From the NCBI GenBank assembly GCA_002434005.1, contig DJJF01000033.1, forward strand, positions 38,271 to 50,010: a stretch of DNA of 11,740 nt, read 5' to 3'. The position numbers and the translations under genes were made by a program. This document shows, one piece after another, positions 6,909-11,740 of the stretch. Under the pieces are notes generated by a model. The model saw only the letters and a list, made by a program, of their open reading frames with translations, had not been told where the DNA came from and did no database searches. Positions within the stretch are counted from its first letter, which is position 1. Each line of letters opens with the position of its first letter. The DNA comes from Candidatus Saccharibacteria bacterium UBA6575 (GTDB lineage Bacteria > Patescibacteriota > Saccharimonadia > Saccharimonadales > Saccharimonadaceae).

Positions 6909-6960
6909 GTCTCACAGAGTTCATGAAAACAATTCGTGACATCTGTGAGACGTTTTATTT
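6909..6960 (+). terminator. Intrinsic terminator of the structured-RNA unit
   Basis: GTCTCACAGA (6909-6918) pairs perfectly with TCTGTGAGAC (6942-6951). Inside, after a 2x2 internal loop, TCATGA pairs with TCGTGA (6 bp with one G-U) around the loop AAACAAT. The stem is followed by GTTTTATTTT. This is a strong rho-independent terminator signature and the only clear one on the plus strand in the window. Confidence 0.85.
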
Positions 6961-6973
6961 TCACTTGTCAAAA

Positions 6974-6982
6974 TGATAAGAT
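6974..6982 (+). promoter_or_regulatory. Possible extended -10 promoter for the 80-aa gene and dus
   Basis: TGATAAGAT fits TGn plus TAAGAT (4 of 6 to the -10 consensus). It lies just after the terminator T-run, with a poor -35 (TTTATT, 6954-6959) at 17 bp. A start near 6989 would give a 33-nt leader carrying the AAGGAG at 7008-7013. A TTGTCA at 6965-6970 has no good -10 partner. Confidence 0.4.
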
Positions 6983-7021
6983 GAAGATTCTACGAATGTC
7001 ATATAAAAAGGAGTAATTAGA

Positions 7022-7264
7022 ATGACCGAATTCGGCATGCAACCAGTATTTGACAGTGGCGACACACGTAAGACCCCATTCGAGATGACGCTTGGTAAAA
7101 GTCGCGGCGAGCGACCCGCAGACAAGTCAGAAGACACAGGGGAATCAGAACAGCGTAACCTAGGCGATGCGGCACTTCGGCCACTTGATACAGGTTACTC
7201 TCAGCGTCACGGCAATCCTGTCGAAAGTTTTGAAGATCCAGAGGGTCTTAGTTTCAGCGCATAG
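7022..7264 (+). CDS. Small hydrophilic hypothetical protein, 80 aa
   Basis: I do not recognise this protein. It is highly charged, rich in Gly, Asp, Glu, Arg and Ser, without cysteines, signal peptide or membrane segment, and probably largely disordered (for example GKSRGERPADKSEDTGESEQ in the middle). The start is well supported: AAGGAG at 7008-7013 with 8-nt spacing to the ATG, the best plus-strand ribosome-binding site outside the structured RNA. It ends 3 bp before the ATG of the dihydrouridine synthase gene, which has no obvious ribosome-binding site of its own. Translation of the downstream gene therefore probably depends on ribosomes finishing this one. Any functional link to tRNA modification is a guess from position only. 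Confidence 0.72.
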   Translation: MTEFGMQPVFDSGDTRKTPFEMTLGKSRGERPADKSEDTGESEQRNLGDAALRPLDTGYSQRHGNPVESFEDPEGLSFSA

Positions 7265-7267
7265 TAT

Positions 7268-8212
7268 ATGAGTTTTTGGCACGATCTCCCACGTCCGTTC
7301 ATGATACTCGCGCCAATGGAAGCCGTGACCGATGTTGTATTTAGGCAAGTTGTTGCCAAAGCCGCTGCACCCGATCTATTCTTTTCTGAATTCACAAACG
7401 CTACAGGATGGGCTGCAGCAGGAGATCGTGCGATTGGCGGGCGATTGATCCGTGAAGATAACGAAGGCCCAATCGTCGCTCAACTATGGGGTACTAAACC
7501 CGATGCCATGGCGCTTCTCGCCGCGCACTGTAAAACCTTAGGCTTCAATGGTATTGATATTAATATGGGATGTCCTGTCACACACGCAACGAAAAGTGGT
7601 GGAGGTGCAGGCATGATTCGCACGCCTGAACTCGCTGCCGAAATGATTGCAGCGGCTAAAAGTAGTGGTTTACCCGTTAGCGTAAAGACTCGCCTCGGAT
7701 ATAGCAGACTAGATGAATGGACAGATTGGCTTACGCATATTCTGCGTCAAGATATCGAAAATCTAACTATTCACCTGCGTACCAAAAAAGAAATGAGCAA
7801 GGTTCCAGCGCATTTTGAACTTATTCCAGCTATAAAGAAACTCCGAGATGAAATAGCGCCAAATACTTTACTTACAATCAACGGCGACATTGAAACAAGA
7901 GAGCATGCGCTGCAGCTCATTAGCGAAACTGGAGTCGACGGTGCAATGATCGGGCGCGGTATATTTCATAACCCATTTGCATTTGAGCAAGAACCGAGGT
8001 CGCATAGCAGGGAAGAGCTGCTTAGTCTTTTAGATTATCAACTCGACTTACATGATGAGTGGAATACTGTAGATCATCCGCGCAAGTTTGACCCTCTCAA
8101 ACGTTTTTTCAAGATTTACGTGCGAGACTTTGAAGGCGCCGCTGAGCTGCGTGACGCGTTGATGCATAGCAAAAACACGGACGAAGTCCGTGTCCTGCTT
8201 GCTAAAAACTAG
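7268..8212 (+). CDS. dus: tRNA-dihydrouridine synthase
   Basis: FMN-dependent enzyme that reduces uridine to dihydrouridine in tRNA with NADPH. The N-terminal TIM barrel begins with the FMN-binding ILAPMEAVTD motif (residues 13-22). The catalytic cysteine is C102 in NMGCPV. The conserved lysine is K140 (VSVKTRLGY), the histidine H169 (LTIHLRT in place of the usual HGRT), the FMN phosphate-binding region is INGDIE, and IGRGIFHNPFAF matches the family's IGRG-NP signature. A short helical C-terminal domain follows, and 314 residues is normal for Dus. The subclass is not assignable. It sits 3 bp after the 80-aa gene and probably shares its mRNA. Its last codons (8171-8193) overlap what appears to be the terminator of the converging ATP synthase operon. 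Confidence 0.95.
   Translation: MSFWHDLPRPFMILAPMEAVTDVVFRQVVAKAAAPDLFFSEFTNATGWAAAGDRAIGGRLIREDNEGPIVAQLWGTKPDAMALLAAHCKTLGFNGIDINMGCPVTHATKSGGGAGMIRTPELAAEMIAAAKSSGLPVSVKTRLGYSRLDEWTDWLTHILRQDIENLTIHLRTKKEMSKVPAHFELIPAIKKLRDEIAPNTLLTINGDIETREHALQLISETGVDGAMIGRGIFHNPFAFEQEPRSHSREELLSLLDYQLDLHDEWNTVDHPRKFDPLKRFFKIYVRDFEGAAELRDALMHSKNTDEVRVLLAKN
8171..8193 (-). terminator. Likely intrinsic terminator of the ATP synthase operon, inside the 3' end of dus
   Basis: On the minus strand, ACACGGAC and GTCCGTGT form a perfect 8-bp stem with a TTC loop. It is followed directly by a run of five T (the last stem base plus 8174-8171). It begins 26 nt after the atpC stop codon. The same DNA codes for NTDEVRV near the dus C-terminus on the other strand. 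On the plus strand the hairpin has no T-run, so termination should be one-directional. Confidence 0.7.
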
Positions 8213-8218
8213 CGACCT

Positions 8219-8641
8219 TTACTTGCGGTTACGTCGACGTAGGCCGGCAACATTTAGGCGAACTTGGTGACGATCGACTAGTGCCTGCGCTTGTTCAATT
8301 TCAACCTGGCTCTTTGCAGACTCTTGCATCTTGAGAGCTTTTTCGAGTGCAGCTTTACTTTCAGCTTCTACGATATCATCACCGTGGTCGGCCTCATCTA
8401 CGAGTACACGTACGCCTTGCTTCGTGACTTCAACAACACCTCCGGATACGGCAAAGTATTCTAGCTTGTCATCGTTATCACTCTTCGCATACCGCACTGC
8501 GATGACTCCGGGCTTAGCAACCGAAACCAGCGGTTCGTGACCTGGAAAAATCCCAATAGGGCCAGCCAGAGTAGGAACTCGGACTTCATATGCATCCGAG
8601 TCAACTTTGATTCCAGCGAGTGTCACTAATTCAAATTTCAC
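8219..8641 (-). CDS. atpC: F1 ATP synthase epsilon subunit
   Basis: Subunit of the central rotor stalk, which couples rotation to catalysis and can inhibit ATP hydrolysis. The N-terminal beta-sandwich is recognisable (KFELVTLAGIKVDSDAYEVRVPTLAGPIGIFPGHEPLVSVAKPGVIAVR). It is followed by the FAVSGGVVEV strand pair and a C-terminal helical hairpin rich in Ala, Glu and Gln that ends in the very basic GLRRRNRK. At 140 residues it is normal length. The start is GTG at 8641, 6 nt after the atpD stop, with AAGGA (8656-8652) ten bases upstream inside atpD. It is the last gene of the operon. Its stop lies 6 bp from the dus stop on the opposite strand. Confidence 0.95.
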   Translation of the reverse strand: MKFELVTLAGIKVDSDAYEVRVPTLAGPIGIFPGHEPLVSVAKPGVIAVRYAKSDNDDKLEYFAVSGGVVEVTKQGVRVLVDEADHGDDIVEAESKAALEKALKMQESAKSQVEIEQAQALVDRHQVRLNVAGLRRRNRK

Positions 8642-8647
8642 GAGTGA

Positions 8648-10024
8648 CTAATCCTTCTTTTCTGAAAGCGGGCCACCAGCCATATAGAACCAGCTTTCCG
8701 GCTTGTCATCATACTTACCGTCTAGAATATCGGCGACGTCCTTAACGGTGTCTTCAACTTTTATGTATACACCGTCGTTACCGGTGAACTGAGTCGCCAC
8801 GAAGAATGGCTGCGCGAGGAATCGCTGCAATCGGCGAGCACGGTTAACAACTTTTTTCTGTTCATCAGATAGTTCATCCATACCAAGAATCGCGATGATA
8901 TCTTGAAGGTCCTTGTACTGCTGCAAGATACGTTGCGCTTCGCGTGCCACCTTGTAGTGTGTTTCACCAACGACTTCGGGGTCGAGAATAGTTGAAGTGG
9001 AGTCCAGGGGGTCAACAGCAGGGTAAATTCCGATCTCGGTAAGAGCACGGTTCAAGCTAATTGTTGAGTCCAGGTGGGCGAATGTTGTAGCTGGTGCTGG
9101 GTCGGTCAAGTCGTCTGCTGGTACATATACGGCCTGTACAGATGTGATCGAACCTTTCTTCGTACTGGTGATACGTTCCTGCAAAGCACCCATTTCTTGT
9201 TGCAGGTTCGGTTGGTATCCAACAGCAGAAGGCAACCGACCAAGCAGGGCAGATACTTCAGCACCAGCCTGGGTAAATCGGAAGATGTTGTCCACGAATA
9301 GCAGCACATCCTTTCCTTCATCACGGAAGGTTTCAGCCATAGCAAGACCCGTTAGGGCAACACGCAGACGCGCTCCCGGTGGTTCGTTCATCTGGCCAAA
9401 CACAAGACTCGTTTTATCAAGAACCCCGGCGTCCTTCATTTCATGATAGAGGTCATTACCTTCACGAGTACGTTCACCGACTCCGGCGAATACAGAGTTC
9501 CCAGAGTGGAACTTGGCAATGTTGTTAATCAGCTCCTGAATAAGAACGGTCTTACCAACACCCGCACCACCGAATAGTCCTACCTTACCACCCTTAGCGA
9601 TAGGCGCGAGCAGGTCAATCACCTTAATACCGGTTTCTAGAATCTCAGTCTTATTTGACTGTTCGCTCAGCGCTGGTGGTTCGCGGTGAATCGGTGCCAT
9701 TTTGGCGCCTTTTGGCACAGGCATACCATCGATCGGCTCACCGACAACGTTAAACATGCGTCCCTGCGTACTATCACCAACTGGCACGCTAATGGCCGCG
9801 CCCGTTGCGACAACTTCGTCACCACGCTTGAGTCCATCGGTGCTCTGCAGTGAGATCGCTCGCACGGTGCGCTCGTCAAGGTGTTGTGCAACCTCAAATG
9901 TAACTGTTTTGCCGTGTAATTTAGTTGTCAATGCGTCGTAAATCGCCGGCAAATTCTTGCCTTCGAATTCCACGTCAACGACGACACCTACTACCTGGGT
10001 TATCGTGCCTGTATTCTTACTCAT
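8648..10024 (-). CDS. atpD: F1 ATP synthase beta subunit
   Basis: Catalytic subunit of the F1 head. From the chosen start (458 aa), Walker A GGAGVGKT is at 152-159, GERTREGNDLY with the catalytic glutamate at 183-193, and Walker B VLLFVDNIFRF at 240-250. The DELSDEQ segment that contacts the gamma subunit lies in the C-terminal domain. All catalytic residues look intact. Upstream in-frame starts (TTG 10042, ATG 10039, 10030, 10027) exist. I choose the third ATG of the triplet ATGATGATG (10024) because AAGGAG (10036-10031) is then 6 nt away and the protein starts MSKNTGTITQVVG. Its start codon overlaps the last 8 nt of the 52-aa ORF upstream, suggesting coupled translation. Confidence 0.97.
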   Translation of the reverse strand: MSKNTGTITQVVGVVVDVEFEGKNLPAIYDALTTKLHGKTVTFEVAQHLDERTVRAISLQSTDGLKRGDEVVATGAAISVPVGDSTQGRMFNVVGEPIDGMPVPKGAKMAPIHREPPALSEQSNKTEILETGIKVIDLLAPIAKGGKVGLFGGAGVGKTVLIQELINNIAKFHSGNSVFAGVGERTREGNDLYHEMKDAGVLDKTSLVFGQMNEPPGARLRVALTGLAMAETFRDEGKDVLLFVDNIFRFTQAGAEVSALLGRLPSAVGYQPNLQQEMGALQERITSTKKGSITSVQAVYVPADDLTDPAPATTFAHLDSTISLNRALTEIGIYPAVDPLDSTSTILDPEVVGETHYKVAREAQRILQQYKDLQDIIAILGMDELSDEQKKVVNRARRLQRFLAQPFFVATQFTGNDGVYIKVEDTVKDVADILDGKYDDKPESWFYMAGGPLSEKKD

Positions 10025-10175
10025 CATCATCTCCTTCATCAAATCTCATTACCATAACGTCCGATCCATATGCCCAGGCGTCTTCTTCGGGCACATACAG
10101 CCACTCGCCGTTCGAGAAGCGCCAACATTTTTTTACACTTTCTTGCTCGGGCTTCATGCTTAATGATTCGGTCAT
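10017..10175 (-). CDS. 52-aa ORF between atpG and atpD, unknown function
   Basis: An acidic, aromatic-rich small protein running from MTESLSMKPEQESVKKCWRF to MRFDEGDDDE, with three Trp, one Cys and a poly-acidic tail. The core (WRFSNGEWLYVPEEDAWAYG) looks like a small beta fold. It has no membrane segment, so it is not a c or b subunit. Translation is well supported: GGAGG (10187-10183) is 7 nt before the ATG, the ATG overlaps the atpG stop codon in ATGA, and the ORF ends with an 8-nt overlap (ATGAGTAA) with atpD. I know no standard ATP synthase subunit at this position. An assembly factor, a regulatory subunit or an inhibitor are possibilities without direct evidence. Confidence 0.78.
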   Translation of the reverse strand: MTESLSMKPEQESVKKCWRFSNGEWLYVPEEDAWAYGSDVMVMRFDEGDDDE

Positions 10176-11038
10176 TTCATTGCCTCCGCACCGCCACTTA
10201 TTTCAGCAAGTTCCTGAGTAATAGCAGCTTGACGCGCCTTATTCATAGCGAGCGTAAGATCCTCGATCAGATCACCAGCGTTATCGGTAGCGTTTTTCAT
10301 GGCCAGCATACGCATACTGTGCTCACTCGCACGTGCGTCTAAGAATGCCTGGAATAACTGGGCGTTCAGCAGACGATACACTACGTTAGTGAGAACCGTT
10401 TCGGTGTCAGGCTCGAACACCGCTTCACGAATCTCATCACTTTCCGGGGCACCAATACTTCCTGCCGGCAACATACGTTCAGTCTTAGCAACTTGTGTAA
10501 CACTCGATACGAATTCGGTATATATAAGATCAACCGCATCGACATCACCGTTCGTAAACTGATTGAACGCAGTGTCAAGCGCAGCGCGTAGCTCGTGGCC
10601 TTCCAATGCATCAGGCAAGTCTTCGTATGCTCCTAAAAGTTCAGCATCTTTCAGACGCGTAACGAAACTGGTTACTTTCCGGCCGATCGCGATAGACTTC
10701 GTACCGATATTTTCTTTACGGTCGGCTAATACCTCGCGCAGGTATTGCTTTGAGACATTGCTGTTATATGCACCTGCTAGTCCCTTATCGCTTGCAACAA
10801 CAATAAGCAAACGATTTTTAATCTCGCGAGCCTCAAACAATGGATGACCCTTTGTCTCACCCTGTTTGGCTAGATGAGCTAAGATTTCGCGAGCCGAGTT
10901 GGTATATGGAGCAGTTGCTTTAGTCGCATCCTGAGCTCGACGCATCTTTGAAGCCGCAACCATTTGCATAGCCTTGGTAATCTGCTTGGTATTCTTTACC
11001 GAGCGGACGCGGGATTTTAGCTGACGTTGGCTAGGCAT
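10172..11038 (-). CDS. atpG: F1 ATP synthase gamma subunit
   Basis: Central rotor shaft of F1. The N-terminal helix MPSQRQLKSRVRSVKNTKQITKAMQMVAASKMRRAQ and the C-terminal helix NATDNAGDLIEDLTLAMNKARQAAITQELAEI are the family's two diagnostic coiled-coil ends. A Rossmann-like middle domain includes LLIVVASDKGLAGAYN. At 288 residues it is normal length. The start at 11038 is preferred over an in-frame start at 11059 because GAGGAG (11048-11043) lies 4 nt upstream and the family begins near this Met. The start overlaps the end of the 62-aa ORF by 8 nt, and the stop overlaps the ATG of the 52-aa ORF. Confidence 0.96.
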   Translation of the reverse strand: MPSQRQLKSRVRSVKNTKQITKAMQMVAASKMRRAQDATKATAPYTNSAREILAHLAKQGETKGHPLFEAREIKNRLLIVVASDKGLAGAYNSNVSKQYLREVLADRKENIGTKSIAIGRKVTSFVTRLKDAELLGAYEDLPDALEGHELRAALDTAFNQFTNGDVDAVDLIYTEFVSSVTQVAKTERMLPAGSIGAPESDEIREAVFEPDTETVLTNVVYRLLNAQLFQAFLDARASEHSMRMLAMKNATDNAGDLIEDLTLAMNKARQAAITQELAEISGGAEAMK

Positions 11039-11219
11039 TATTCTCCTCGGATTTACCAAGCTCTACCGTATGCTCGACCACATGCTGTGAAAGATAATTG
11101 GCGTAAGTACCATCATCCTTTACTTCGACAACCGTGTAACCCTCGTCTACAAATGGGTTATCAACCATGTATGTACCCGGTCGAAACGGTGGAGTATCAA
11201 ATACGATATTGCCGCTCAT
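11031..11219 (-). CDS. 62-aa ORF between atpA and atpG, unknown function
   Basis: A soluble acidic protein beginning MSGNIVFDTPPFRPGTYMVD. It continues with probable beta strands (GYTVVEVKDDGTYANYL) and a charged tail (HTVELGKSEENNA). It has no cysteine, membrane segment or known motif. GAAGGA upstream (AAGGA at 11229-11225, 5-nt spacing) supports the ATG, which is 2 nt after the atpA stop. The ORF ends in an 8-nt overlap with atpG (ATGCCTAG) and carries the atpG ribosome-binding site. Bacterial operons normally run atpA directly into atpG, so this is an insertion of a small gene into the core order. A stator, assembly or regulatory role is only a guess. Confidence 0.8.
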   Translation of the reverse strand: MSGNIVFDTPPFRPGTYMVDNPFVDEGYTVVEVKDDGTYANYLSQHVVEHTVELGKSEENNA

Positions 11220-11221
11220 GA

Positions 11222-11740
11222 CTATCCTTCGAAACCTTTCGCCGCCGATTTAGCAGCCTTTTCGATCAACTTAGCACTCACGCTGCCAGATTCAACTTTT
11301 TCTGTACCCTTATTCAATTCACGCATTTCTGTCTTGTTATCAGTCCAAAGTTTAGTGAGTAGCGCTGCCTGCGCATCTTTGATACTCGCCGCCGGAACTT
11401 TATCGAATAAACCTTCATTTACCGCATAGATACTGGCAACTTGCTCCCACACACTCATCGGTTGATACTGATGCTGCTTAAGTAGCTCAGTTAAACGCTG
11501 TCCGCGTTCAATTTGGTTACGTGTCGCTTCATCGAGATCAGAACCAAACTGCGCAAAGCTTGCGAGTTCACGGAACTGGCTCAGTCCGAGCTTCAGACCA
11601 CCACCAACGCTCTTAACTGATTTAGTCTGGGCATCACCACCGACACGCGATACGGAAAGACCGGCTGAAATGGCTGGGCGAATACCTTGGTTAAATAAGT
11701 CGGTTTCCATGAAGATCTGGCCGTCAGTGATTGAGATAAC
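11222..11740 (-). CDS. atpA: F1 ATP synthase alpha subunit, C-terminal part (5' truncated by window)
   Basis: Non-catalytic nucleotide-binding subunit of the F1 head; 172 residues are visible and the frame is open to the window edge. ISITDGQIF-ETDLFNQGIRPAISAGLSVSRVGG is the alpha-subunit signature, including the SVSRVGG region with the conserved arginine that contacts the catalytic site. The helical C-terminal domain follows (LKLGLSQFRELASFAQFGSDLDEAT) and ends KSAAKGFEG. The frame gives VISITDGQIF before the first internal Met at 11710, so the true start lies outside. The remaining subunits (a, c, b, delta) are expected upstream, beyond the right edge. Confidence 0.96.
   Translation of the reverse strand, partial: VISITDGQIFMETDLFNQGIRPAISAGLSVSRVGGDAQTKSVKSVGGGLKLGLSQFRELASFAQFGSDLDEATRNQIERGQRLTELLKQHQYQPMSVWEQVASIYAVNEGLFDKVPAASIKDAQAALLTKLWTDNKTEMRELNKGTEKVESGSVSAKLIEKAAKSAAKGFEG

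Larger units (their letters stand above)
6179..6960 (+). ncRNA. Candidate large structured RNA of unknown class, about 780 nt
   Basis: Nearly every base from 6191 to 6629 can be placed in local stems. H1: 6191-6203/6226-6238 (13 bp). H2: 6275-6279/6303-6307 enclosing 6284-6288/6293-6297. H3: 6316-6323/6340-6347 (8 bp), then a bulged U, then 6325-6329/6335-6339. H4: 6348-6359/6370-6381 (12 bp), abutting H3. H5: 6392-6397/6402-6407 with a UUCG loop. H6: 6416-6421/6458-6463 plus 6426-6431/6446-6451. H7: 6464-6474/6518-6528 (11 bp), abutting H6 and continued by 6480-6490/6502-6514 with single-base bulges. H8: 6536-6545/6578-6587 (10 bp), continued by 6554-6557/6571-6574 and 6559-6561/6567-6569. 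H9: 6590-6602/6617-6629 (13 bp), topped by 6603-6606/6611-6614. Near the 3' end are 6791-6799 with 6830-6843 and 6861-6868/6874-6881. A 13-bp long-range stem encloses most of the molecule, and a promoter and terminator flank it. It matches no tmRNA, RNase P, SRP or intron core I know. Function unknown. An ORF is embedded at 6678-6842. Confidence 0.75.

Noticed and set aside
6179..6960. Group I or group II intron, RNase P RNA, SRP RNA, IS-element RNA (HEARO/omega RNA)
   Set aside because: I see no group I P7 core, no group II domain V, no RNase P conserved blocks, no SRP domain motif, and no IscB, TnpB or reverse transcriptase gene nearby. The unit also has its own promoter and terminator, which an intron would not need.
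10027..10042. Longer atpD starts giving extra N-terminal Met-rich residues
   Set aside because: They would place the AAGGAG ribosome-binding site inside the coding sequence. The third ATG at 10024 has correct spacing and the expected N-terminus.
1..11740. CRISPR arrays, direct repeats, insertion sequences, tRNA or rRNA genes
   Set aside because: I looked on both strands and found no repeated spacer-like units, transposase genes, cloverleaf-like elements or rRNA signatures.

Overview
The window reads like the chromosome of a small-genome bacterium of the Candidate Phyla Radiation, most likely Candidatus Saccharibacteria (TM7). That placement is inference, not proof. It rests on the gene mix (type IV pilin, UvrD-nuclease fusion, compact F-type ATP synthase operon), roughly 45-50 % GC in the coding regions I counted, tight gene packing, and UGA used as an ordinary stop codon.

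Left part (1-2310, + strand): the tail of a DEAD-box RNA helicase, then a TRAM-domain RNA m5U methyltransferase without iron-sulfur cysteines, then a type IV prepilin with its own promoter. A 162-aa protein of unknown function (2315-2803, minus strand) converges on the pilin. It is divergent from a 1094-aa UvrD-type helicase with a C-terminal PD-(D/E)XK nuclease (2863-6147). Both divergent genes carry an extended -10 box (TGnTACAAT) so close to the start codon that their mRNAs should be leaderless.

Centre (6144-6960): the most unusual part. A sigma70-like promoter overlapping the helicase stop codon, a chain of adjacent stable stem-loops, a perfect 13-bp long-range pairing between the 5' and 3' regions, and a strong intrinsic terminator together define a self-contained transcription unit of about 780 nt. 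It is clearly richer in GC than its surroundings and looks like a large ornate structured RNA that I cannot assign to a known class. It contains a good ribosome-binding site and a 54-codon ORF with coding-like base composition.

Right part: a small hydrophilic protein gene (7022-7264) leads into a tRNA-dihydrouridine synthase (7268-8212). Converging from the right edge is the distal part of the F1 ATP synthase operon on the minus strand: atpA (partial), a 62-aa ORF, atpG, a 52-aa ORF, atpD, atpC. The two small ORFs have proper ribosome-binding sites and couple translationally to their neighbours. They are not standard ATP synthase subunits. The operon's likely intrinsic terminator lies inside the 3' coding end of the dihydrouridine synthase gene.
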